Shown here in pieces: positions 6,978-13,471 of a DNA stretch of 19,055 nucleotides. Under the pieces are notes generated by a model, which did no database searches, was not told where the DNA came from, and saw nothing but the letters and a program-made list of their open reading frames with translations. This DNA comes from Clostridia bacterium (GTDB lineage Bacteria; Bacillota_A; Clostridia; Oscillospirales; CAG-272). How positions within the stretch are numbered: position 1 is the stretch's first letter; every line of letters starts with the position of its first letter. The stretch lies in the NCBI GenBank assembly GCA_017632155.1, contig JAGBRZ010000249.1, positions 1 through 19,055 of the forward strand. Direction: 5' to 3'. The translations under genes were made by a program, and so were the position numbers.

Positions 6978-7865
6978 ATGAAAAAATTTATAATTGCGAT
7001 AGACGGCGGCGGAACAAAAACAGTCGGCGTGCTTGCCGATATGCACGGTGAGATCCTCAATTACAAGGTTGGTGGACCTTCCAACCCCAATGATATAGGT
7101 GAAAAAGCGGCAAGAAATACCCTGACTTCGATCATTCGTGAGCTTGCCGATGCAGAAGAAGGCTGGATAGACAGCGTTTATGCGGGTATTTCGGGTGCTA
7201 TCGGGAACGAGGGCATTCTCCGACGTGCAGTGTCCGAGGCTTGTCCCGATGCTAAGATTAAGGTTGCAAGCGATATATACAATCTCTTTGCTCTTCTCGA
7301 CGGTGACACCTCGCGCGATGCGGCTGTTATTATCTGCGGCACGGGCGGAGTTTGTTTTGCGCGCAAGGACGGAGCGCTTCACCGCATAGGCGGTTGGGGA
7401 TATTTGCTCGATAACTTTGGCGGCGCATATTCTGTCGGTCGCGACGGTCTTGAAGCCGCTCTGCGCTATCACGATGGCAGAGGCGAGGCAACTGAGCTTT
7501 ACGCTCGTGCGGAGGCTTATCTCGGGGCAAAACCCGAACACGCCATCAAGAAGATCTACGCCGAGGGCAAGACCCTTATCGCAGGATTTGCGCCTGAAGT
7601 TCTTCACGCCTGCGAGGCGGGTGATGCCGTTGCCGCGCGGATCGTCGATTCGGCGATAGACGGTATTTGCGGATTTATCGACCGTGCTTATGATATTATC
7701 GGCAAAAAATTCGATTGCGTTGTGGGAGGCGGCTTGATCTACAATGCCTATATGAAGTCGCGTATTCTTGCTCTTCCCGATGACAAGGCGAGAATAATCT
7801 ATCCCGAAAAAGAACAGATTTACGGCGCGCTCAGACTCGCACTGGAGCTTTCAAAGGAAAATTAA
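6978..7865 (+). CDS. BadF/BadG/BcrA/BcrD-type ATPase, N-acetylglucosamine-kinase-like
   Basis: A 295-residue ASKHA-fold kinase. IAIDGGGTKT (residues 6-15) is the phosphate-1 loop. ICGTGG near 119 is the phosphate-2 loop. RIGGWGYLLDNFGGAYSVGRDGLEAALR is the hallmark of the eukaryote-like N-acetylglucosamine kinase/BadF family, and CVVGGGL near 240 is the adenosine motif. ATP-dependent phosphorylation of an amino sugar in the cytoplasm, in murein or amino-sugar recycling, is the most likely role; no iron-sulfur cysteines of dehydratase activators are seen. ATG 6978 follows CGGAG at 6966-6970. It lies between repeat A copies 1 and 2, with copy 2 starting right after its TAA. Confidence 0.85.
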   Translation: MKKFIIAIDGGGTKTVGVLADMHGEILNYKVGGPSNPNDIGEKAARNTLTSIIRELADAEEGWIDSVYAGISGAIGNEGILRRAVSEACPDAKIKVASDIYNLFALLDGDTSRDAAVIICGTGGVCFARKDGALHRIGGWGYLLDNFGGAYSVGRDGLEAALRYHDGRGEATELYARAEAYLGAKPEHAIKKIYAEGKTLIAGFAPEVLHACEAGDAVAARIVDSAIDGICGFIDRAYDIIGKKFDCVVGGGLIYNAYMKSRILALPDDKARIIYPEKEQIYGALRLALELSKEN

Positions 7866-8027
7866 CCAATTGTAAAACTGTGTTTTACAATTGAATACCG
7901 CGCGGCGGGGATTCGCGCGCTTATCGGCGCTTGAAAAAATCTTTGATTTTTGCAGCTCCCCTCGGCGCGCGGGCTCGCTTGGCTCGCCTGAAAGGTGTTT
8001 TTTCGGAGGCGAAGCCCCCGAAAAAAC
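7866..8027 (+). repeat. Repeat A, copy 2 (structured ~162 bp element)
   Basis: It starts with the same CC and palindrome as copy 1 (CAATTGTAAAAC 7867-7878, GTTTTACAATTG 7882-7893; centre TGT instead of TGC), directly after the kinase stop. It shares cgcgcttatcg, agctcccctcggcgcgcggg, tggctcgc and GAAAGGTG. It ends in GTTTTTTCGG (7997-8006) / CCGAAAAAAC (8018-8027), with AGGC/GCCC inside. The differences from copy 1 are mostly insertions near position 7895-7915 and changes inside stems. Confidence 0.85.
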
Positions 8028-8051
8028 GAATTTAATTGAAATCGAGTTTTT

Positions 8052-8334
8052 CTATAGCCGAAGAGAGTCGAACTCATAAGCTCTGCGGCGATAAATTTTC
8101 GCGTCTTTCGGCGTGATATATCTTGCAAGGTTAATACCTTGCTTCGCTACATCCCACCAAAATCCATCAAAAATTTATTCTCCGGAGAGTGCGAAGCAGT
8201 TTTCATCAAGCAAATATTCGAATAGGCAAAGAAAAAATTTGATGTAAGATATTAATCTTTCGAGAATTTTTTCTGCAGCATATGCGGATATTTGCCGATG
8301 AAAACCTTATTAGTTCAACTCTCTTCGGCTATAG
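8052..8334. mobile_element. MITE-like element B (283 bp, 23 bp inverted ends)
   Basis: The left end 8052-8074 begins CTATAGCCGAAGAGAG. The right end 8312-8334 is its inverted copy with one mismatch in 23. The interior holds no plausible gene but many nested inverted repeats: GCAAGG/CCTTGC (8125-8142), TGCTTCGC/GCGAAGCA (8140-8147 with 8191-8198), GTTTTCATC/GATGAAAAC (8199-8207 with 8297-8305), and CTCCGGAG. No clear target-site duplication flanks it. It fills the gap between repeat A copy 2 and the sugar transferase, whose ribosome site lies only 4 bp beyond the right end. Confidence 0.75.
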
Positions 8335-8352
8335 GCTAAAAGGTTTAATGAA

Positions 8353-8964
8353 ATGAAGAAAAGCAAAAATAGGAAGATATACGAAAGATACGTCAAGCGG
8401 ACACTTGACGTGCTCTTCGCGTGTATCTTCCTCTTCTTGCTCTTTCCCGTGTTTTTGATAACAGCGTTGCTTGTGAGAATAAAACTTGGTGCGCCCGTGA
8501 TATTCAGCCAGCCGCGCGGAGGCTTCGGCGGGCGGGAATTTATGATACTTAAATTTCGAACGATGACGGATAAGCGCGATTCGGAGGGCAAGCTCCTGCC
8601 CGATTCCGAAAGACTGACGCGCTTTGGCAGATTCTTGCGCCGGACAAGCATCGACGAGCTCCCGCAACTTCTAAACATTCTTCGCGGAGAGATGTCCTTC
8701 GTCGGTCCGCGCCCGCAGCTTGCGGAATTTTTGCCACATTATACAGATGAAGAAAAACTGCGCCATTCGGTGCGCCCGGGGCTTACGGGACTTGCACAGG
8801 TATCGGGCAGAAACTCACTTCCGTGGAAAAGACGCTTTGAACTCGATGCGGAATATGCCAAAAACGTTTCCTTTTTCCTTGACGCCAAAATAGTTTTTCT
8901 TACAATCTTCGCTCTTTTCGGCAAAGGCAAGGATAGCGACGTCGAGAATTTTTACGATAGATAA
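8353..8964 (+). CDS. Bacterial sugar transferase (WcaJ/PglC-type phosphoglycosyl transferase)
   Basis: A 203-residue monotopic phosphoglycosyl transferase that would move a sugar-1-phosphate from a UDP-sugar to undecaprenyl phosphate, the first step of capsule, exopolysaccharide or glycoprotein glycan synthesis. One re-entrant hydrophobic segment (about 19-43) is followed by KFRTM (67-71) and the catalytic dyad D101-E102 in TSIDELPQLLNIL. FVGPRP (116-121) and GLTGLAQVSGR (143-153) complete the signature. Length matches the small catalytic-domain-only class. The usual glycosyltransferase, flippase and polymerase genes are absent here, so it works alone or with a distant cluster. Ribosome site AAAAGG is at 8338-8343. 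Confidence 0.93.
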   Translation: MKKSKNRKIYERYVKRTLDVLFACIFLFLLFPVFLITALLVRIKLGAPVIFSQPRGGFGGREFMILKFRTMTDKRDSEGKLLPDSERLTRFGRFLRRTSIDELPQLLNILRGEMSFVGPRPQLAEFLPHYTDEEKLRHSVRPGLTGLAQVSGRNSLPWKRRFELDAEYAKNVSFFLDAKIVFLTIFALFGKGKDSDVENFYDR

Positions 8965-8967
8965 CAA

Positions 8968-8997
8968 ACACCGTCGATCCCGGACGGTGTTTTTTTG
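8968..8997 (+). terminator. Intrinsic terminator after the sugar transferase
   Basis: A stem ACACCGTC (8968-8975) / GACGGTGT (8983-8990) with a 7-base loop is followed by seven T. It separates the sugar transferase from the sigma factor unit. Confidence 0.9.
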
Positions 8998-9026
8998 TAA
9001 ACAAAATGTAAACACGGCGGATTGGG

Positions 9027-9052
9027 TGAAAATTTTTGAAAATTAATCCGTT
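9027..9052 (+). promoter_or_regulatory. Putative ECF-type promoter of the sigma factor gene
   Basis: TGAAAA (9027-9032), 16 bp, and CGTT (9049-9052) followed by TATATGGT. The same boxes with the same spacing recur in front of the downstream membrane protein gene. The layout fits ECF promoters (a GAA-containing -35, and CGTx at -10). No sigma-A promoter is evident in this gap. Confidence 0.65.
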
Positions 9053-9088
9053 ATATGGTTGACCGAAAAAATTAAGGAGGAAAATCAA

Positions 9089-9592
9089 ATGAAAGAAATA
9101 GATTTCTCCGCATTCTTCAAGGAATATTATCCGCTTCTCAGGGCTTTTTGCATCGCAAGGTTTTCACTTGACAGCTATGATGCAGATGATTTCGCTTCGC
9201 AGGCGTTCGGCGACCTGTGGGAACAGTGGGATAACTTCAAAAAATCACCGCCGCCGGCAATTTATTCTTGGCTTTGCCTGCGTGCCCGTTCGCTCTTTAT
9301 CGACGAATACCGCAAACGAAAGCGCGCGCCCGATGAAGTGGAATATAGCGAGGAATTGCACGGCATCCCCGACATCGACGGTGCGGCAGAGGATGAGTCA
9401 TATCAAGACTACATAGCCGAGATACGCTCAAGGCTCGGCGAGCGCGAAAACGAGATATTTACCGCAATGGTCGAACAGTCGCTCGGCATTGACAAAACGG
9501 CGGAAACGCTCGGTATGACCCGCTCGGGAACGCTGACGGCTTGGTACCGATTGCGGACGAAACTCGGCGAAATACTGAAAAATATTTTCTGA
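9089..9592 (+). CDS. RNA polymerase sigma factor, sigma-70 family, ECF-like
   Basis: A 167-residue sigma factor with the two ECF domains. Region 2 is at about 6-80: FFKEYYPLLRAF, then DADDFASQAFGDLWEQW, the -10 recognition/core-binding part. Region 4 is at about 112-167: RLGERENEIFTAMVE, then KTAETLGMTRSGTLTAWYRL, the -35-binding helix-turn-helix. Sigma-1 and region 3 are absent. I chose ATG 9089, which follows a strong AAGGAGG (9074-9080), over an in-frame ATG at 9059 that would overlap the promoter. It is followed at once by a second copy of its promoter and a membrane protein with anti-sigma topology, indicating an autoregulated envelope circuit. Confidence 0.88.
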   Translation: MKEIDFSAFFKEYYPLLRAFCIARFSLDSYDADDFASQAFGDLWEQWDNFKKSPPPAIYSWLCLRARSLFIDEYRKRKRAPDEVEYSEELHGIPDIDGAAEDESYQDYIAEIRSRLGERENEIFTAMVEQSLGIDKTAETLGMTRSGTLTAWYRLRTKLGEILKNIF

Positions 9593-9596
9593 AAAA

Positions 9597-9622
9597 TGAA
9601 AATTATCTCCCCGAAATTCGTT
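9597..9622 (+). promoter_or_regulatory. Putative ECF-type promoter of the membrane GLUG protein gene
   Basis: TGAAAA (9597-9602), 16 bp, CGTT (9619-9622), then TATATGGT: the same boxes and spacing as at 9027-9052. It begins 4 bp after the sigma stop codon, so the membrane protein gene has its own sigma-dependent start besides read-through. Confidence 0.65.
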
Positions 9623-9684
9623 TATATGGTGAAGGCAAAACAGCCGGCCGGCAACCACACACAGCCTTTGAAAGGAGCAAAAGA

Positions 9685-11418
9685 ATGAAAAACTTAAAAG
9701 ATAAAAGCGAAAGACTTCTGCTTGGCAAGATCATCGAAGCCGAAGCAGAATCGCAGAACCCCGATATGAAGCTCGTCCGCGAATGTGCCGATAAGATCGA
9801 AGCCACCGCAGGCAAGCTTACCGAGTCCGAGATCGAAGCAAAGCTTGCAAAGATCACGGGCGCAAAGAAAACAGAAAAAGTACACACAAGATTCAAAAAG
9901 CGCAAACTCCTCGTGTCGCTCATCGCAGCCTCTCTCGCAGTTATTATGGTATCTGCGGCTGCCGCAAGCTCGGTGGGCTGGGGCTGGCTGCCATTCCCCT
10001 TTACCCGTAATTCGTATCAGCTCACCGAGGTGCCCGAGGGCTACGTCGGAATTTATACGGAAGCCGACCTCGACCTCATCCGCAACGACCCCGACGGCAA
10101 CTTTATCCTTATGGAAGATATCGACCTCGGCGGTAAGGAGCACACCCCCATCGGCGACTACCTGAACCCCTTTGACGGCAAGTTCAACGGCAACGGCCAC
10201 ATTATTTCGAACTTCACCATCACCGCATCGGGTGCGGCTATTTGGGAAAAAGTTAGCGTGGAAGAGTACCAAATGCGCTATAAAGCAGAGGAGGAGAAAT
10301 ACGGAAGCGAAAAATATATGTGGTTCAATGAATATGAACTCCCTGCATATTCTTTATTTGGAAAAGACGGAAGATTTAACAGTTTGGAAGGGGTAGAGGT
10401 TCAGGATGAATATGATCTGCAGTATATTTCCGCTATAGGTTTGTTCGGCAACGCAGGAAATGCTACGATTACAGGTCTTGGTGTTGAAAATGCAGCTATA
10501 ACCGTCAGTGATGCAGATTATTCTGCTGTAGGCGTTATTGCAGGTCAGGTAGGATATATAAGTTCTTGTTACGTTAAGAATTCCACTGTTACTGTAGGTG
10601 CTAACACTGCGGCGGTAGAAGAATATGCTAACGGCAAGCAAATTGATATATTTGATTACATGCACGGAAATGCATTGGCTCCCTTTAGCTGTGATCGCGT
10701 TTACAGCATATCTGCCGGAATCCTTTGTGGTGAGGCGTTTGCAATTGATAGCTGCCATACCGACGGTGAACTGACTGCTTCGGGAAATGGAAGTGAGAAT
10801 ATTAATTATTCTACTCTCTCTGCGGGACTTATTGCGGGTTACGGCGGTTCGGCTGTAAGCTCGTACTCAACTGGAAATGTTAATATCGAAGGAAATGTTT
10901 TTGATAGTCAAGGAATTCTCGGAAAGAAATCTCTTGTGCCTTCCTTCATCTATATTGATGCATACAAAACGCTTATTAATGATGGTCTGTGCGGCGGAAT
11001 AAATATTACTGATGATGCAAGTCAGCGTAATAAGGCTCCAGGTGATGTATTGAGGCTTAGCGTACTTTTTTCATACGATTACGATAACGCTCTTTTGAAT
11101 GATCAAAAGTATGCCAATATCGAAGAACTCGAAGAAAATTTCTTTGTCAGTGGACAGGGAACGCAAACAGACGAAAATTTCTGCTTTATTTATAAACTTT
11201 GGGATCGTTACGCGAGAATGCTGATGCAGAATACCATCGAAAAGTACGGTGATATTCCACTAATCGAGCAGCTCTATAAAGACGAGAAAATGCGTATCGG
11301 CACCATCTGCTGCTACACTCCCGAAGGAAAGGAAAAAGCCGACTTCTACGAAGGCTTCGACTTCAGCGACGTCTGGACGATAAAGGGCGGAATGCCCGAA
11401 CTCAAGATTTTCGGATAA
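9685..11418 (+). CDS. Membrane protein with anti-sigma topology and GLUG-type ectodomain
   Basis: A 577-residue protein. A charged cytoplasmic part (1-~70) is followed by the positive cluster KKRK (71-74), one membrane helix (~75-95) and a ~480-residue outside region. That region opens with IYTEADLDLIRNDPDGNF and DGKFNGNGHIISNFTI, then repeats such as GLFGNAGNATITGLGVENAAIT, GVIAGQVGYISSCYVKNST and GLIAGYGGSAVSSYSTGNV, which are GLUG-like beta-helix units, and ends with VWTIKGGMPELK. With the sigma gene directly upstream and a matched promoter, a role as anti-sigma factor and surface sensor is inferred. No HxxxCxxC zinc motif is seen in the N-terminal part. ATG 9685 follows AAGGAG (9672-9677). 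Bases of about 10245-11275 are visibly richer in A+T than either end of the gene. Confidence 0.8.
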   Translation: MKNLKDKSERLLLGKIIEAEAESQNPDMKLVRECADKIEATAGKLTESEIEAKLAKITGAKKTEKVHTRFKKRKLLVSLIAASLAVIMVSAAAASSVGWGWLPFPFTRNSYQLTEVPEGYVGIYTEADLDLIRNDPDGNFILMEDIDLGGKEHTPIGDYLNPFDGKFNGNGHIISNFTITASGAAIWEKVSVEEYQMRYKAEEEKYGSEKYMWFNEYELPAYSLFGKDGRFNSLEGVEVQDEYDLQYISAIGLFGNAGNATITGLGVENAAITVSDADYSAVGVIAGQVGYISSCYVKNSTVTVGANTAAVEEYANGKQIDIFDYMHGNALAPFSCDRVYSISAGILCGEAFAIDSCHTDGELTASGNGSENINYSTLSAGLIAGYGGSAVSSYSTGNVNIEGNVFDSQGILGKKSLVPSFIYIDAYKTLINDGLCGGINITDDASQRNKAPGDVLRLSVLFSYDYDNALLNDQKYANIEELEENFFVSGQGTQTDENFCFIYKLWDRYARMLMQNTIEKYGDIPLIEQLYKDEKMRIGTICCYTPEGKEKADFYEGFDFSDVWTIKGGMPELKIFG

Positions 11419-11429
11419 TACAAAAAATT

Positions 11430-11460
11430 CCCGAGCGGCATTGGTCGCTCGGGGCTTTTT
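11430..11460 (+). terminator. Intrinsic terminator after the GLUG protein gene
   Basis: A stem CCCGAGCG (11430-11437) / CGCTCGGG (11446-11453) is followed by gcTTTTT and preceded by an A-run. It begins 11 bp after the stop codon and isolates the lysine transporter unit from the sigma unit. Confidence 0.92.
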
Positions 11461-11492
11461 ACTATTGCTTTGCACTATTTTTTAAAAATCTC

Positions 11493-11521
11493 TTGACAAT
11501 GCTCATATAAAATGCTATAAT
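11493..11521 (+). promoter_or_regulatory. Consensus sigma-A promoter of the lysine transporter operon
   Basis: Perfect TTGACA (11493-11498), 17 bp, perfect TATAAT (11516-11521). The expected transcript start is about 11528, just before the riboswitch aptamer. Such a strong promoter fits an operon limited by a riboswitch. Confidence 0.92.
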
Positions 11522-11537
11522 ATTTTTGAATTGAATA

Positions 11538-11728
11538 GTCGAATCAAAGAATTGTTAGAGGTGCGGCTGTAAAGAGTATTTGCCGACTGATACCGGGATC
11601 GTGTATCGGCAAAGAAAGGTGCAATCGCCGAAACGGGCTTTCTGCCGGAGAGGGTGCGTTGGGGGACGGGAAAATATCTCGTCAACTGTCACAATGATTT
11701 ATTGTGGAGTGCTGCATATTCGATTGTA
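11538..11728 (+). promoter_or_regulatory. Lysine riboswitch (L-box)
   Basis: Conserved L-box pieces occur in the proper order: TTAGAGGTGCGGC, AAGAGTATTTGCC, GAAAGGTGCAATCGCCGAA, GTGCGTTGGG, AACTGTCAC and GTGGAGTGCTGC. Helices are visible: TTTGCCGA/TCGGCAAA (P2), GACG...CGTC (P4) and CACAAT/ATTGTG (P5). An outer GTCGAAT/ATTCGAT pairing extends P1. The family binds lysine and controls lysine synthesis or import genes. Here it precedes an amino-acid ABC transporter, so lysine is the likely cargo. Confidence 0.88.
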
Positions 11729-11752
11729 CATATCTTTTGGGATATTTATGAC

Positions 11753-11779
11753 GGTCGGAGCACTTGCTTCGGCCTTTTT
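11753..11779 (+). terminator. Riboswitch-controlled terminator
   Basis: A stem GGTCGGAGC (11753-11761) / GCTTCGGCC (11766-11774), with G-T wobbles, is followed by TTTTT. Its 5' arm contains AGCACTT (11759-11765), complementary to GAGTGCT (11707-11713) at the 3' edge of the aptamer. Aptamer/terminator and antiterminator are therefore mutually exclusive. Lysine binding should favour termination. Confidence 0.85.
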
Positions 11780-11820
11780 CAATTAAAATAATTTACTTCA
11801 TTATTAAGGAGAAAAAGAAA

Positions 11821-12696
11821 ATGAAGAAACTCACAGCCATCATCCTTTCGCTCGTGCTCCTCTGCACGGCACTCACCGCTTGCCAGTCGAGAGTAAAGAC
11901 CGACATCAGCGGCGCAAAGAACATCAGCGAGCTCAAGGGCGCGATCATCGCTGCTCAGTCGGATACATTCCACCTCACCGCTCTTGACCAGATCAAGGAC
12001 GACATCACCATCAAGGAATACCCCGACTTCACCGACCTTCTCAACGCTCTTAACTCCGGCGCTATCGACGGTTACGTAGCAGAAGAGCCCACCGCTCTCA
12101 CCGTTTGCGGCACCGATGCGACCCTCGCATACCTCCCCCTCGTTAACAACTCCACCGGCTTCACCGCTACCGATGCAGAGACCGGTATCGCAGTTGCTTT
12201 CAAGACCGGCTCCGAGATGGTTGCAAAGGCAAACTCCGTTATCGCTACCATTTCCACCGAGACCCGCTCCGAGCTTATGAAGCAGATCGTTAAGATGACC
12301 GAGGACATCACCAAGGACGTCGGCGCGCTCGTTCTTACCTCCGATAAGACCGACACATCGAACGGCACCCTCAAGATCGCTATGGAGTGCGCATACCAGC
12401 CCTTCAACTGGGCACAGACCACCGACGTTAACGGTGCAGTTCCGATCGCTAACAACGCGGGTATGTACGCTAACGGCTATGACGTTCAGGTCGCAAAGTA
12501 TATCGCTGCAGAGCTTGGTATGGCTCTCGAGGTTTACCAGTATGAGTGGGATTCCCTCATTCCCGCAGTTCAGTCGGGCGCGGTTGACGGCATCATCGCA
12601 GGTATGAGCCCCACAGCTGAAAGAGAAGAAGAGGTTGACTTCACCGAGTGCTACTACAACTCCAACCTCGTTATCATCTATAAGGTTCAGAAATAA
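11821..12696 (+). CDS. Amino-acid (lysine) ABC transporter binding lipoprotein, apparently circularly permuted
   Basis: A 291-residue lipoprotein: signal MKKLTAIILSLVLLCTALTAC with lipobox LTAC and acylated C21. In ordinary SBP_bac_3 proteins lobe 1 comes first. Here residues ~33-161 are the usual second half (NISELKGAIIAAQSDT, LLNALNSGAIDGYVAEEPTA, GIAVAFKTGSEMVAKAN, SELMKQIVKM). After a linker (162-182) comes the usual first half: LKIAMECAYQPFNW (184-197), NGYDVQVAKYIAAELG, WDSLIPAVQSGAVDGIIAGMSPTAERE and VDFTECYY, ending where the hinge into lobe 2 would normally follow. The order is thus a circular permutation with new ends at the hinge. The L-box and consensus promoter predict lysine binding. 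AAGGAG (11806-11811) selects ATG 11821. Codon use is strongly biased, suggesting high expression. Confidence 0.88.
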   Translation: MKKLTAIILSLVLLCTALTACQSRVKTDISGAKNISELKGAIIAAQSDTFHLTALDQIKDDITIKEYPDFTDLLNALNSGAIDGYVAEEPTALTVCGTDATLAYLPLVNNSTGFTATDAETGIAVAFKTGSEMVAKANSVIATISTETRSELMKQIVKMTEDITKDVGALVLTSDKTDTSNGTLKIAMECAYQPFNWAQTTDVNGAVPIANNAGMYANGYDVQVAKYIAAELGMALEVYQYEWDSLIPAVQSGAVDGIIAGMSPTAEREEEVDFTECYYNSNLVIIYKVQK

Positions 12697-12703
12697 CAGA
12701 TAA

Positions 12704-13471
12704 ATGAATTTCTTTGTACAAGTTTGGCAGATAGTTGTCAAATATTATCCGTATCTTTTAAAAGGTATAGGAATGACTCTTCTGATCTCGCTCGTCGGCA
12801 CTTTGATCGGTCTTGTTATCGGTCTGCTTACGGGTGTTGTCAGAACTACACCTTTTTCAAAAAACAAGGCGCTGCGCATCCTTCATAAGATCCTTAACGG
12901 AATCATCGCGTGCTATATCGAGATATTCCGCGGCACTCCTATGATGGTTCAGGCGATGGTTATTTATTGGGGTTACGCATTTATGAACGGCGGTCAGACC
13001 CTGCCCCTCATTCCCGCAGGTATCTTTATCGTATCGATCAACACCGGTGCATATATGGCGGAGATCGTCCGCGGCGGTATCATTTCGATCGACAAGGGTC
13101 AGTTCGAGGGTGCGTATTCGGTTGGTATGACTCACTGGCAGGCAATGATCCACGTTGTTATCCCGCAGGTTATGAGAAATATCCTTCCTTCGATCTCGAA
13201 CGAGTTCGTTATCAACATCAAGGATACCTCGGTGCTCAACGTTATCGGCGTTGCCGAGCTTTACCACGTTGCGGGCACGATCAAGGCTATGAGCTTCCAG
13301 ACCTTTCAGACCTATGCGGTCATCTGCGTGCTCTACTTCATCATGACCTTCTCGGTGACAAGAATTCTCCGCACGTTCGAAAAGAAGCTTTCGGGCAGCA
13401 AGAATTATACCATTTGCGGATCGCAGTCGGATCCCGCCGCTGAAATTCATATCAAGGAGGAAGCAAAATGA
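12704..13471 (+). CDS. Amino-acid ABC transporter permease (HisM/GlnP family)
   Basis: A 255-residue membrane subunit of a polar-amino-acid importer. The opening [27 protein letters not shown] is the family's first helix region, followed by further helices around 60-80, 90-115, 150-175 and 205-235. The EAA loop that docks on the ATPase is [21 protein letters not shown] (about 140-160); [12 protein letters not shown] and [21 protein letters not shown] are diagnostic. The C-terminal tail after ~240 is hydrophilic. It starts 7 bp after the binding-protein stop without a strong ribosome site of its own, so coupling is likely, and overlaps the ATPase start by ATGA. Confidence 0.94.
   Translation: MNFFVQVWQIVVKYYPYLLKGIGMTLLISLVGTLIGLVIGLLTGVVRTTPFSKNKALRILHKILNGIIACYIEIFRGTPMMVQAMVIYWGYAFMNGGQTLPLIPAGIFIVSINTGAYMAEIVRGGIISIDKGQFEGAYSVGMTHWQAMIHVVIPQVMRNILPSISNEFVINIKDTSVLNVIGVAELYHVAGTIKAMSFQTFQTYAVICVLYFIMTFSVTRILRTFEKKLSGSKNYTICGSQSDPAAEIHIKEEAK

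Noticed and set aside
8052..8334. CRISPR array or structured RNA gene in the 8.0-8.3 kb gap
   Set aside because: There are inverted, not direct regularly spaced repeats, and the paired ends fit a MITE-like element better.
11779..12741. Open reading frame of 320 codons on the minus strand opposite the binding protein
   Set aside because: It is antisense to a well-supported lipoprotein gene and runs through the riboswitch terminator and the ribosome site. Composition is Gly/Val/Cys-rich shadow sequence.
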